Part shown: positions 38,681 through 51,090 of the stretch, piece by piece | How positions within the stretch are numbered: the first letter of the stretch is position 1 | How the letters are laid out: each line of letters begins with the position of its first letter | NCBI RefSeq assembly: GCF_000224145.3 | Contig: NC_020173.2 | Coordinates: forward strand, 5,713,039-5,777,038 | Length of the DNA: 64,000 nt | Reading direction: 5' to 3' | Source: Ciona intestinalis | Taxonomy: Eukaryota; Chordata; Ascidiacea; Phlebobranchia; Cionidae | Notes under the pieces: generated by a model | Told to the model about the DNA's origin: nothing | Databases searched by the model: none | What the model saw: the letters and a program-made list of their open reading frames with translations, nothing else | Program-made: the position numbers and the translations under genes

Positions 38681-41600
38681 ATGAAGGCTTTCAAATATGA
38701 ATGTACAATTCGTGGCCATGAAGCTGACGTTAGAGGATTATGTCCGACGTCAAATCCTCCAAATAGTTTCCTCTCGTCGTCTCGGGATCAAACTGCGAAG
38801 CTATGGGTACCAGAAAGGTATTCATTTGTGTTGTAATACATTAAATTATAATTAAGTACCTCTTATTGCAGTATATTGGAATTGAAACGGCAAACATGCG
38901 TTTTCATGAACTTTTTAAATTTTACACACTGAATAATATTTACCCTTTTTAAAAATCGTTGAATTCTACCACACATGCCCATGCTAATACCCTAAACTCA
39001 TTATAATTTTTCATCAAAAAGTTATATATTGTATATCTAATCAAATTTTTTTATTTCCCAGTAATTCTACTGGTTTCCAACAACAACAAGTATTCAAAGG
39101 CCACAAGAACTTTGTGTCGTGTATCGCTGTAATGAATGCAGCGAATGAAATCTACCCCGATGGTCTCATATTCACTGGAAGCAATGACCACAATATTCAT
39201 GTTTATTTACCCGGTGCCTCTGAACCCATAATGGTATTAGCTGGACATTCAAACTCAGGTAGATTTATATTTTATACATTTATTTATACATGGATGTAAG
39301 TTTGTGGGCAAATTAATAGAAAATTTTGATCTAACTAAGAAGGGCTTTATACCCTTAGATGTTAACACCCTGTGCACAGAAGTAATTGTGGCTCAAGCAA
39401 GATTTATAATTGAAAGTTATTAAAACCTGTAAAAATATTTATGCTATTCTGATTTGATGGCTTAATATGGCAGCCAGCCTAGTCTACTTTATATAGATGA
39501 GCACCTACAACAAAGCACACCACGGGACATAGAATAGCTTATAGAGCCTAGTTGGCCCATTACCCTAACATGTTAACTTAGCTATAACATGTCTTTTGTT
39601 TAGTCTCTTCATTGGCTGTTGGTAAGTTTGGAACCCTGGTCAGTGGTTCGTGGGATAAAAGTGCAAGGTTGTGGTTGATGGATACAAGTGCGATGAATGA
39701 AGGCAAATGCGCCATGGTGATGCAAGGTCATATTGCTGCAGTCTGGGATGTCATTATAATGCCTGAGCAACAAGGCCTCGTAATTACTGCTGCTGCCGAT
39801 AAAACTATAAGATCTTGGAGGACTGGAAAATGCTTGAATGTATTTAAAGGTATTTGTTTTACTGGGTTTATAGCTTGTGCTGTTTATTCAATAAAATTAA
39901 GTTGTAAATCACTTGTTTCATTTAGCAGTTAAATGTGGTCACGCTTTTACTTGACACTTTTACTCCAGGATATTTTACTCTTGGCGCGTTATTAATGTCT
40001 GTCCTTTGTTGCTTTTTCCCTTCTATTCATTGTTTTGAAGAATTTTATCTTCGCAACTTTACTTATAAATATAAGTTATACAACATTGCAGCTCTTTTTT
40101 TGTCCACATATTTTCAGGCCACACAGACTGTGTTCGTGGATTAGCAGCTCTGTCATCGGAACAATTTCTATCTTGTTCAAACGACGCTACTATAAGGAGA
40201 TGGTCGATTGATGGACAATGCTTACAAACATATTACGGCCACTCTAACTTTGTGTATTCGGTCACCGTGTTAAATGATGGCCAAGGTATATTAAAGTGTT
40301 CTCTATTCACTGTCATATATTTTTGTTACTGTTATTTTTTTCTGAGGTAATAGGCCAAATCTGGCCTAGATCCCAGGTCCCCAAAGACCTCACCCATATA
40401 GAATACTGTAATTTTAGCGCCTATGGCATGCCAGGCAACCTTAAATGTACTGCTGTTAGGTGTCTGCGTAAACAATCCAAGCTAAAGTATATTGAATAAA
40501 TGAATAGTAGATTATGAGGTTCCTAATCCCAAATTTTGTTTTATAAAACGTGCTGCCTATGGTTGGAGTTGTCCCATTACCTCAGTCACATAAACTTAAA
40601 TATGAATCTTTATAGAGTTTGTAACAAGCAGTGAAGATAGGAGCGTCAAAGTTTGGCGAGTAAATGAAACCAACCCCACACAAAGTATTGCAACCCCTGC
40701 TCAAAGTGTGTGGGATGTTGTTACGCTTGAGGTAATTCATATGTTATGTAACTTATGAGTGTTTTAGCAACAATTTATACGCCTGAACCCTGAAGTATTT
40801 TTTAGTTTTTTTTAACTTATATTGCAGGTTTTTGGGCTACATGTTATGTAACTTATGTTTTGCATTAGTGGGAAAAGTGCTGTTTTCCTACAACAGTATA
40901 ATGGCAAGAAGTGTTTTTTAGATTATTTTTCATGAAATATCATCAGGGGTAATGCCCCAAATTTGGCCTAAATTTTGGTTTTCTAACATGGACTTTACCC
41001 ATACCCATATAGAATAGTATAACTCAGTATATAAAAATTTGCATTTTTTCCTAATTAATCAAGTTGTTTTAAACAGAATGATGATATCGCATTTGGGAGC
41101 AGTGATGCCACAATAAGAATATTCACTCGTTCACACGATCGGGCGGCAACACTGGAAGAATGTTCTGCATACGAAAAGGAATTGTCCAACTCAAGGATAT
41201 CACAAGAAGGAAACCAACTTGGTGACTTAGCTGTGAATGATCTTCCTGGACGTGAAGCTCTTGAAAAACAAGGTAAGCACTGAGCAGTGTTCAATGCATA
41301 TCAAATGTGCAAGGCTATGGTATTGGTATATATCTGCGGTTCCCAATCTGGGGTTCGTGGACCAACTGGGGTTTAGAAAGCAGTTTCAAAGGGTTCGCAA
41401 TGTACAGCAATGATTGTGATTTGATATATTTTTTTTGATTGTGATGCATTTTTCCTATAGCATCTTTTTGGTTTATGATACTGTGTTTTGGTTTATAATA
41501 CTGTGTTTTGGTTCATGATACTGTGTTTTGGTTTATAATACTGTGTTTTGGTTCATGATACTGTGTTTTGGTTGAAAAAGATCTTTTTTACTAATGGTAA

Positions 41601-44600
41601 TTAGGTAATGATTTGGTTAATAGTATATATATTTGTATTAATATATACAATGGTTTCACATATTGTACAACACACTACAAACTTAGGTGAAAAAGATGGC
41701 CAAACACTGATGTTACGACATGATGCAGTGGTGGAAGCTTACCAATGGAACGCTGCTGATGGTAAATGGATGAAAGTTGGTGACGTGGTTGGTTCTAATG
41801 CTACAGGGAAGAAGACAATGTACCAAGGTAAGGATAGATGTGAACTTGTAATACCATATTATCACTATAATATAGTTTCACATTTCGATACTCTGCTCTA
41901 AAGCGTCTACAGCCTTTTTTGGCCCAAGCGTCTAAAAGACCATTGTTCTCTTATGGTTAAACATTTTTATTTAGTATGCTCATATGTCATAGTTGGCCCA
42001 TTTCCCCAACATTGTATATGACATTCTATTTTATATGGGTGAGGTCCTACAGCAGGGCACGCCATGGGACCTGGGATTTAGGCCAGAGTTGCCCATTACC
42101 CAGCTTTGTATATGCACATTCTGTTTTATATGGGTGGGATCCTACAGCAAGGCCCCATTACCCCAACCACAACAAAAACCCTCAATGCATTTTATTTCCA
42201 GGCAAGGAATATGATTATGTGTTCACAATTGACAACGAAGATGGAAAACCTCCTTTGAACCTCCCATACAACTTAACTGAGGATCCATGGTTTGCTGCTC
42301 AAAAGTTTATAGATGACCAGAATCTAAGTCAAGCCCACCTTGACACCATAGCCAACTTTATAATGGATAACACCAAGGGTGCTGAAATTGGGTATGGGAA
42401 GCCATCAGAGTATGCAGACCCTTTTACTGGTGAGTGACCTGTTGTATTGTGGGTTCATCTACTAACATAAGATTATTGCTTCTGTATTGGCCAAAAAAAA
42501 TTTAGTCTATTACTCTTCTTTCTACATATTATACAAGGGTGAGGTCAATCGGCATTGACACCAAGTGACCTGATATTTAGACTAGCTTTGGTTTATTACA
42601 CGAAAAATGACTATCTTTCTTTACATATATATCCTACACAGCGAGGCTGTCAAGGGACTTATGGTTTAGACCAGAGTTGGTCTGTTATTACAATCTATGA
42701 TTTTGCTGTAAATGATATTGCCATCATATCTAGCATTGTTTATAATCCTGATCCTAGGTATTCAAATGTAATCACTGCTCCTATAATGTCTGTTATATTC
42801 CATCCAGCAGTATTTATGTTCATTTTCCTTTATAGGTGGTGGGAGGTACCAACCTAATGCATCGGAATCCACCAGCACAGAAGGGGGTGCTGACCCATAT
42901 ACTGGGGCTGGGAGGTATAGACCAGATAGTAATGGTACCCAGGGGCCACAAGGGGGTATAGATCCATTTACTGGAGGGGGTCGATACCGCCCCACTGGGG
43001 GTGAAGAAGGGGCAAATTGGGGAAACCCCTCAGCCCCACTCAACGACCAAATGTTGGATCCTTCAAGGTGGGGTAAATTTGCGGGGTTAAGTATTTGTGT
43101 GTTTTGTTATTGATTGGTAAAGTGCAAGCATGTTGTTGGTGTCTTCAAGCATTCTATATGGGTGAGGTTCTATATTCCTATAGCATGTACGTCATGGGTC
43201 CTGGGATTTAGGCCAGAGTTGGCCCATTACCCTAACATTGTTTATGCACATTCGATTCTATATGGGTGAGGTCCTACAGTGAGGCATGCAATGGAACCTG
43301 GGATTTAGGCCAGAGTTGGCCCATTACCCTAACATTGTTTATGCACATTCGATTCTATATGGGTGAGGTCCTACAGTGAGGCATGCAATGGAACCTGGGA
43401 TTTAGGCCAGAGTTGGCCCATTACTCCAACATTGTTTATGCACATTCTATTCTATATGGGTGAGGTCCTACAGTGAGGCATGCAATGGAACCTGAGATGT
43501 AGGTCTATGTTGTTCGCTCATTACTCCATCTTTCACAATATGTTGCTTCTTGTTTTATATCTTGTCTTGGTTGCCTGTATGTTATGTAACTCCCAAATTT
43601 CCTAAAAAAATATATTTTTTTACACAAACGTTGAATTATTATTGTCAGGTACGTTCCTGGTGATGATGATGAAACAATGCAAGTTGATGATGTCATAAAG
43701 AAGAACACATACTTCCCTAAGACTGGATATATTTTGTTCGAATCTTGTAACGTCAATGCTATGTTAGGTTAGTATGGCTTTGTGTTATGTGGATTTTGAA
43801 TCTTGTATTTTACATGGGTGAGGTCCCGCAGTGAGGCACGTCATGGGACTTGGGATTCATGCCAGAGTTGGCCCATTACCCCAACATTGTATATGCACAA
43901 TCTGTTCTATATGGGTGAGGTCCTACAGTGAGGCACGTCATGGAACCTGGGATTGAGGCCAAAGTTGGACCATTTTTCAAACACCGAAAAATAGTGGTTA
44001 GGTGAATGCATCACAACTAAAGAATACTGGATTTGATGCCTAATACTGATACCATTGGCGATGTATATGTCATTGGGCAAAACAATTAGCCAACATTGCT
44101 TTAACCTAGTGGTCACAAAATTTGTTGCACCACTCTGGGTGTCGGAGTAATGAGCCAACTGTGCCCTTAATCTTGGTTTCCAAATATCTAACAAATTGCA
44201 CAAACTGTTCATTCTCTACTTTGCTTTTAATATTTTTACACACATCAATAAATGCAATATTTGTGTTTTGGTTCTTTAGGTAAATTGAGGGAATTTGGGG
44301 AGAAAAGTGGAAATGATGTTTCTGAATCTGATATTGAATGCTTCAAGCGATTTACCGAAGTTACCACGACACCCAGCGCAAGTGACGTTGAGTTTCTGTG
44401 GAAAGCTTTACACTGGAAGGAAGGTAGGCTGTTATTGCTTGTACATATGTCTGTATGCTTGTATTATATATGGGTGAGGTCCTGGAGTAAAGATCTAGAG
44501 ATTTAGACAAGATTTTGGGCTATTACCCCAACACTCAGGGTGTTACTTTTGTTGAATGTAGCGTCTAGACAAACTTTTTACTTTGTACAAGAACATTTAG

Positions 44601-45391
44601 CACTTAAGCAAACGATCAAAATCACAAGACTAATATAAAAAAAAGATTGTAAAAAGTTACAAAGAAATTAAATATTGCTTCAGTATCCCATTAAAACTGG
44701 GGTGATGTGTATTCTATAAGAATACCCCAACAATCTTATTCAATTTATTTTTCCACCAGAATTTGTGTTTCCTGTCCTTGACCTTTTGCGATTCTCGATT
44801 TCCTGCCAACCTTATGTGACTCAGCAAATCTGCCACGACAGAGCAAAGGATCTTCTCCTAATTCTGCTGAGTCATATCCGTGGTACGAGTCCATTAGTGC
44901 CAACTAATCGTTTAATCTCGATTCGAATTTTAAACAACTTGTTCAAAACTTTGGACGGAGATGCTTTCATTCTAGCTGGATGTGTTGAAATAATTGACGC
45001 AGTTTGTTCATTTCTACCGAACGACCAAACACCCGTTGCTGGCAACAATAAGAACATACAAGTAGCTTCTGCAACTTTGTTTTTAAACCTAAGCGTTTTG
45101 ATACAAGCTAAATCCACAAGCACGCCCTCAATAGCTGATATGTGTAGAAAAGTTTCCATACGCTGTATAGATGCGATCCTCCAGCATTTATCTAACCCAC
45201 AAGCTTTAGTTGCTGAAGCTCTTTTCCGACACCTTGTGGCACTTGGAACTTTAGTTTTTGATGACAAGGTGGCGCTACAGAAAGCATGTTCTCTTAATGC
45301 TCTTTCAGTTGTAAACAAAGCTTCAAGCGTTCATTCTAGCACTCCTAAAATCTCTGAATGCTCCCAATTTCTTGTTCAAATTTTAAAGTAA
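38681..45391 (+). CDS. PLAA: Phospholipase A2-activating protein (PLAA/Ufd3), 12 exons
   Basis: Ubiquitin-binding cofactor of the p97/VCP segregase, acting in ubiquitin homeostasis and endolysosomal sorting. Exons: 38681-38817, 39062-39258, 39604-39849, 40118-40285, 40616-40731, 41077-41272, 41687-41827, 42202-42429, 42836-43067, 43649-43767, 44280-44423 and 44760-45391. They join in frame to about 851 residues, against roughly 795 in human. Residues 1-340 are WD40 repeats ([53 protein letters not shown]). The PFU ubiquitin-binding domain spans about 360-475 ([20 protein letters not shown]). A linker follows with three DP(F/Y)TG-GRY repeats. The PUL domain, which binds p97, spans about 580-851 as Armadillo-like helices. 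The introns are unusually rich in tandem ~95 bp repeats. Confidence 0.95.
41334..41405. mobile_element. hAT-type terminal fragment in a PLAA intron
   Basis: TGCGGTTCCCAATCTGGGGT followed by TCGTGGACC has the form of hAT-derived repeat ends. No opposite end or target duplication was found. Confidence 0.35.
41465..41575 (+). repeat. ~20 bp tandem repeat in a PLAA intron
   Basis: Five to six units of TTTGGTT(T/C)AT(G/A)ATACTGTGT. TTTATAATACTG and TTCATGATACTG alternate, suggesting that a two-unit block was duplicated. Confidence 0.8.
42000..42185 (+). repeat. ~95 bp repeat, two units
   Basis: TATGGGTGAGGTCCTACAGC, then GGGACCTGGGATTTAGGCCA, then a second shorter unit that reaches the acceptor of PLAA exon 8. 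Confidence 0.65.
43140..43510 (+). repeat. ~95 bp repeat array, four units
   Basis: Head-to-tail units: TATGGGTGAGGTCCTACAGT, GAGGCATGCAATGGAACCTG, GGATTTAGGCCAGAGTTGGC, CCATTACCCTAACATTGTTT, ATGCACATTCGATTCTA. The second and third units are virtually identical, so they arose recently. It lies in PLAA intron 9. Confidence 0.85.
43808..43980 (+). repeat. ~95 bp repeat, two units, in PLAA intron 10
   Basis: ACATGGGTGAGGTCCCGCAG and ATATGGGTGAGGTCCTACAG start the two units. Both contain CAGTGAGGCACGTCATGG. Confidence 0.7.
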
Positions 45392-47064
45392 ATTTCCTTC
45401 TCCAAAAAATGATCTTCGCATTAAAAACCTGAGTGTAACAAGTTCAAAAATATATATTTCTCCTGCATTGTAACAATGTGTCAAGTTCCTATCTATATAT
45501 TTCAATGCTTATTATTTATTCCGATTGAAATGCGTGCTATACCTGGACAAGTTGATTATTTTCATGTACAGTTGAATTGAAATCTTCGTGTTTATTTCAT
45601 GTTTCAAATAGAAAGCAGTATCAAGCATATCTTGTGTGATTTGTTTATAAAGTCGACAAAGTCGGCATATAACTTAAATTTGTGATGGAAAATGCTAAAG
45701 ATGTCGCGTCTTCCCACCCAACATTTGTTCATTTAGTATTAACATCTGGTTTAAGAATTTGTGACCATTTAATTTAGTTCTCATTCAGCAACAGATCTCA
45801 TATTACAGTTGCATATACTGCAGTAGGTCGGTTATCGCATTGTTAGCGACTCTACAATCGTATCATATCCTGTCTGAATCATTAGTCGTAGCCACTACAA
45901 TGGAATGTATTCACAAATTCTAATTACGACTGATTAAAGCTACAGCTGTACGACAGAGTTTAAGACAGGACCTGTTTAATATATTAGATATTGCTTAGTT
46001 GGTTCGTAATACAGTCTGCGTACAAAGTCCTGTTTTAGGACAAGTTTTCTATATAGTGGGATATAGTAGGATGGGGAAAGATGGGACACCTTTTCGTTCT
46101 ATTTTTCGTCTCATTAGGCAGTAATCAAAGAACATTTAAAGAGTTGTAAAACCGTATTCTCCCATAGACCGTTGTTAATTGTTTAGAACACGATCAGGAT
46201 ATTTGAACATTATGTGCTAAAGGTGTCATCTTTCTCCACAGTACTATACGTATAGAGATGTTCGCCTGCTTATGTAAAGACGGTTTAGTTTCAGTTTACA
46301 GTAATTTGGCTAAAACGCATTACTGTTGCATAGATAAGCCAATATGTAGCGACTAGTCTGTTAATAAAATCGTTCGAATCGAATAGTGTATTATGCATGT
46401 TACGAAAATATATGCAATTATAGCCCACACTGAATATACAGGATCGCTGGTTGGGTTATATGACTCCGTGCTGATCCGACTTCATATACAGGCTTCAGCG
46501 AAGTTCTATATCTACTGTAGTACTAATTGCTTTTATAACCAGAGACCAAGCAGTTCACGATATCTTTTTGGTTTCATTCCTTTTTCTGGAAAACACGTAC
46601 ACGATACAGTATCGGGCAAAAGCTTACTTGACGGCCGGGCAAGAGCTCGTAAGAGCCCGCCATGAGCCTAGACTGGCCTTGACGTATTGGTGCTGATAGT
46701 GGCGTTAGTTGGGTAGTTCTCGTTTTGTTATTGTGTTAGGAAGAGGCGAGTTATATAAAAGACGGAATCACGTGACAGCAGTGTGACGTCATGCGATAAA
46801 CGATTTGAGCCTGTCAGTGGCTGAACGGGATATCATTAACCCGTTCAACGTTTGTTTTCATGAAAATAGTCTCCCATATTATAAAGTCGTATCCGCAGTG
46901 TTGACATTGATTAACGGAGTATTGTGGCTGGGTAATGTGACGTCACTTTAAGCGTCGAGTTGCAACACAATAAAACTATGGCGGACTTCCTGCTGGTTTA
47001 CATTTTGTTGCTGTGTGCTCTATTTTAGATTCTGTTTCTTATTCTTTATTATACAAAGACGAAC
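45392..47064. other. Intergenic, PLAA 3' to SLC35B3 copy 1
   Basis: One MITE (46065-46246). The rest is unique AT-rich sequence. The frame at 46393-46665 has no recognisable content. GACGTCA words at 46785-46795 and 46938-46946 precede the transporter start and could be promoter elements. Confidence 0.45.
46065..46246 (+). mobile_element. TA-type MITE
   Basis: TAGTAGGATGGGGAAAGATG and GGTGTCATCTTTCTCCACAG. A short deletion removes the GGATACGGT-type stretch at mid-element. Confidence 0.75.
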
Positions 47065-50000
47065 ATGCTTATAAAACGACAATGTTTGCGCAGCTTTTAT
47101 CTGTATAGGTGTTTACGACAAGTAATGTCTGAAAAAGTGCAGCAGTTTCAAAGTTATACTGTGGGGGACAATATGCCGATCAAAAATAAAACTGAAACAG
47201 TCGTAGAGAAGAAACGAGGAATATACGCCCTTCCACCATCAGTTCAACTGGTTGTTCTAATCGTGATCGTGTTTGCACTCTATGTAGTGCATAGTGGTTG
47301 CCAGGTATGTTATGCGTATTACCCCTTTGAATATAATAATGCATACAGTAGGGTGGGGTAAGACGGGACACCTTTGGCACATAATATCCAAATATCCTGA
47401 TCGTGTTTTAATCGACTAACAACAGTCGTGGTGAAACGGTTTTTATATTTGTTTGAATGCTAAGGATTAAATAAATGGCAGAGCATAGCTGTACATAACA
47501 TATATTAGGGTGAGGAAAACATGGGACACGTTTTTATTCCCATTTGGTAATAAACAAGAATTTTTACAAGAATATAAAATCGTATTCTCGAGGCTTTAAA
47601 AGAGCGTTGGTAATTGTTAAAACACGTTTGGGGAATATGGGATATTGTATGCTAACGGTATCCATCTTGCCCCACTCTATACACCATATTACACAGGAAT
47701 GGTTGTTCCGAACCGAGATCAAGGACTATGGGATGGTGGTTACTTTGATGCAGTTTGGTTTCTGTACAATGTTTGGCATGGTAGAACAAAAGATACGATC
47801 CGGGAAATTAGAAAGAAAGTATGAATAAACTAATTAATGAACAAATTTTTTAATAAATGGGTGAATGAATGTAAATTATTTATCAATGCTTGGCCAAAAA
47901 GGACAGCCGTTATAATACGGGTGTTTTTTCGTACGCCTCGTGTCTGCTTATTACCCACGTGTGTAACTTTGTAGGTTATTGTTTTTTTTACTTTTACACC
48001 TTTTTTGTGTCTCATATTACGACAAACCGAAACGTATATATAAATATATATGTATGTATACATTTGTCAACTTAAAAATATTAATCACATCATGGCCTAC
48101 TCAATGTATTGAGTAGGCCATGATCACATTTGCTAAAGGTGTCCCATCTTACCCAACAGAACTATATGCTTTAAACTATTATCTTCTTTTCCAGAGTCCC
48201 CCTTAAAACATACGCAGGCATCGCGTTGCTAACCGTTGGTACCAGCGGATTGTCCAACACCTCACTTGGTAGCTTGAATTATCCAACGCAATTAATATTC
48301 AAGTCAAGTAAACTTATTCCTGTCATGGTGGGTGGGATCCTAATACAAGGTGAATGTAACTTACTTTATCCTCGCGTGGCCGGAAAACGACAGTCGTTAT
48401 CACACGGGTTTAACACCTCGTGCCAGCTTACGAGTTACCTTGTATGTTACTTTGTGGGTGGTAAGTAACTGTATGAGGGCCCATGGGATTGCAATCTTTG
48501 GATCAATTGCAATCTTTGGATCAATCCTTTTTAAATTCGACTCCCCATTGTACGGGTCATGTCTTTACGCACACTTTTATTTCTATTAGAAGTTTAGTTA
48601 TATAATTCTGTAAATATTCTTTGTGGGAGGAAAATGGGAGGAAAAAAGACAATGAAAAGTCAAACCATTTTACCCCAATGTTATACCAACGAGACCTGCA
48701 CTGATTGATATATTGTAAAAGTCTGTTTGTATTTATTCGAGTTTAATTAACTTTTTAGGCAAGAAGTTCTCCATGTATGACTTGGTATCCTGTTTATTAA
48801 TGACAGTTGGCTTAATCATGTTCGTCCTCACCGATCAAAAAGTTTCACCAAACTTTGAAGCAACCGGGATAATTCTTATATCGCTTGCTTTATGCTGTGA
48901 TGCCGCTATTGGTAAAATAGTTGATTTTCGAAATTTTCTTTGTTAGATTCGTGTGCCCAGTATATGTAGGGGCAATAACGGTTTTGCAATAGCAGTGTAT
49001 GGGCCTATAATGTATTTCATATCATTTAACGTGGCCCTTATGAGTCACTTTGTCGGTGTAGTGTATAGTAGAGTGGGGGAAAATGGGACACCTGTTCGTT
49101 CTATTTTCTTGTCCCATTTGGTAGTAAACAAAGAAAATTCAAATAATCATAGAACTGTATCCTCCCGACTCCCAAATACCGTTGTTATTGTGTTGAGAAC
49201 ACGATCTAAATATTTGGGTATTACGTGCTAAAGGTGTCCCATCTTCCCCCACCCTACTGTATATGAACAAACTCGTGTCAGTCTGTTAGGAATTACCACG
49301 TTGTCCACGTATATAACTTGTTTTTTTATCGTTGCTTGGCGGAGCCACGACAGCAGTTATAACACGGTTGTTCTATTTCATACCTCGCGCCCGCTTACGA
49401 GTTACCACGTATGTAACTTTGTTTTTGATTACGAAACAAGTCTAATCTATAATTACCTTTTAGATTTCCCATATTTTAAATTAAACACGAAATGTTTACC
49501 AGGTAATATACAGGAAATGACGTTCAAACAGTACAAGCCACCTAACGCAGAAATGGTTCTGTATTCTTATGGGATCGGCTTTATAGTTTTACTTGTTGGA
49601 AATTCTGCGTTCTCACTTTTACATGTTGTTGGGATTATTGTTTCTGTAAGTATGAGTAGTCTAGCGTTTGCAAAGTCTGGCCAAAATCATTGGCTGTTGT
49701 GGTAATGGGCCAAATCTGTCATTTTAGATCTTCGAACATACAACTTTTATCATTGCATAATGTATTCTGTGTTCGGGTACTTCTACAGACTGAGCATGGC
49801 TTAAACAAACTTAAACATTTACCTACAGCTTAATCTATACCTGGTGCATGTTATCACAAAATGCGTGTTTAAAATCTGGGCCGTCTACAATCTGTGTTGG
49901 GGTAATGATGGGCCAACTCTGGCCCAAACCCCAAGCCTTTAATGGCGTGCCCTGGCTCATCCTTATATAATATTAAACGTGTTGTGTTTTTCAGGCGCTA

Positions 50001-50636
50001 AAAACTATGTTCATATCTATTTACAGAATGCGCAAATAATGGTCGCTCTGTTTTTCTTCTCTTTCTCCGGATATGTTGGTCTACATTTCGTTTTGGATCT
50101 TGTCAAAATATTCGGCGCTTTGCTTGCTGTTACTGTCACTACTTGCAGGAAAGCAGTTTCAATCGTTCTCTCATTCATGTTCTTTGCCAAGCCATTTTCC
50201 ATTATGTAAGTTATGAAAACTTTATACAAAAAATATTAACTTCTTTTTTTACTTGAAACGTGGTTTAACAACTATTGTCTGCATTTCACTAACGGTTAGA
50301 AGTTAGAGGGACACCTTTAGTACGTAATATCCAAATATCCTGATCGTGCTTAAAACAATTATCAATGAGAGTCGTGAGGTTATGGTTTCTTTGAATGCTA
50401 TTTGTTTGCAATGAAAGGGGACAAGAAGATAGAATGAAAATGTGTCCCATCTTCCCCTACACCATTATATTCATTGCACAACTGGCTATTTAAACATTTA
50501 CTTTCTTTGTAGGTACTTATGGGCCGGATTGTTGGTTTTACTGGGAATTTGCATCAACATTTACAGCAAAAACAAGGCGAAAATTAACGAAAAGGTGGCG
50601 GCTTTTATAAAAAGAAAAAAGACAGAAGAAAGTTAA
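47065..50636 (+). CDS. SLC35B3: Nucleotide-sugar/PAPS transporter SLC35B3, tandem copy 1
   Basis: Multi-pass Golgi transporter of the SLC35B family; SLC35B3 (PAPST2) carries the sulfate donor PAPS into the lumen. Exons: 47065-47304, 47697-47818, 48195-48349, 48759-48911, 49503-49645, 50027-50205 and 50513-50636, in frame to 371 residues. Family landmarks: EWLF...GMVVTLMQFGF, LTVGTSGLSNTSLGSLNYPT, FKSSKLIPVMVGG, ISLALCCDAAIGN-Q, AEMVLYSYGIGF, IFGALLAVTVTTCRKAVSIV, FFAKPFSIMYLWAG and a Lys-rich C-terminal tail (IKRKKTEES). Translation could start at 47065 or at a later in-frame Met (MSEKVQQFQ); the later one gives a more usual N terminus. Neighbour copy 2 has the same intron phases. Confidence 0.92.
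47346..47462 (-). mobile_element. TA-type MITE, right part missing
   Basis: CAGTAGGGTGGGGTAAGACG and TAATATCCAAATATCCTGAT are clear. The copy breaks off after TTTGTTTGAATGC. Confidence 0.7.
47513..47679 (+). mobile_element. TA-type MITE, diverged
   Basis: TATTAGGGTGAGGAAAACATG and CGGTATCCATCTTGCCCCAC. It lies in the same intron as the copy at 47346 and ends about 17 bases from the exon 2 acceptor of transporter copy 1. Confidence 0.65.
47862..47985 (-). mobile_element. SINE tail module
   Basis: GTAAATTATTTATCAATGCT, then CCGTTATAATACGGGTGTTT and TACCCACGTGTGTAACTTTG. Confidence 0.5.
48084..48165. repeat. Perfect 17-bp palindrome fused to a MITE end
   Basis: ATCATGGCCTACTCAAT (48089-48105) and its exact reverse complement (48108-48124) are separated by GT. 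The 7-mer ATCACAT flanks the core on both sides (48084-48090, 48123-48129). A MITE right end (GGTGTCCCATCTTACCCAAC) follows. Confidence 0.85.
48352..48475 (-). mobile_element. SINE tail module
   Basis: GTAACTTACTTTATCCTCGC, CGACAGTCGTTATCACACGG and AGTTACCTTGTATGTTACTT. It starts a few bases after the donor of exon 3 of transporter copy 1. Confidence 0.55.
49066..49258 (+). mobile_element. TA-type MITE, well preserved
   Basis: TAGTAGAGTGGGGGAAAATG and CCCATCTTCCCCCACCCTAC, with TTTGGTAGTAAACAAAGAA inside. Confidence 0.8.
49290..49440 (-). mobile_element. SINE tail module
   Basis: ACGACAGCAGTTATAACACG and GAGTTACCACGTATGTAACT, directly after the MITE at 49066. Confidence 0.55.
50303..50463 (-). 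mobile_element. TA-type MITE, left end truncated
   Basis: Starts inside the terminal repeat (GAGGGACACCTTTAGTACGT) and ends GTCCCATCTTCCCCTACACC. It lies in the last intron of transporter copy 1. Confidence 0.65.
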
Positions 50637-50667
50637 ATTCCTGCTTTTTCTTGGTTGGTTGCCAATT

Positions 50668-50793
50668 ATAGTAGAGGGGAAGACGGGACGCTTTTAGCAC
50701 ATAATATTTTATAATTCTTTGATTGTTCTTTGTTTACTACCAAATGGGACGAAAAAAATAAAATGAAAAGGTTTCCTATCTCCCCCACCCTAC
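50668..50793 (-). mobile_element. TA-type MITE, internally deleted
   Basis: About 126 bases. CTTTTAGCACATAATATTTT joins straight to TATAATTCTTTGATTGTTC, so the CCTGATCGTG and GGTCTATG sections are missing. Confidence 0.7.
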
Positions 50794-50902
50794 TGTATTT
50801 ATTTTCCTCTAATAGTGAAAACCAGAGTTCGTATATAAACATTTTTTGTATACCAACTCCGGTAAAATCTACATTTCTTTGCTCTTTGAACGTTATTTAT
50901 GT

Positions 50903-51090
50903 ATAGTAAGTGGGGAAAGTTGGGACATCTTTAGCACATAATATCCAAATATCCTGATCGTGTTTTAAACAATTAACAACGGTCTATGGTAGTCGTGAGG
51001 AAACGGTTTTATATTTCTTTAAATGTTCTTTGTTTACTCTTAAACGAGATAAGAAATGGTACGAAGTGTCCCTTCTTCCCCCACCCTACT
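50903..51090 (-). mobile_element. TA-type MITE
   Basis: TAGTAAGTGGGGAAAGTTGG and GTCCCTTCTTCCCCCACCCT. Full length and intact inside. Confidence 0.8.

Noticed and set aside
44872-45318. 148-codon - strand frame
   Set aside because: Antisense of the last PLAA exon, which encodes the conserved PUL domain on the + strand.
46393-46665. 90-codon + frame between PLAA and SLC35B3
   Set aside because: Composition looks random and there is no similarity, start context or splice partner.
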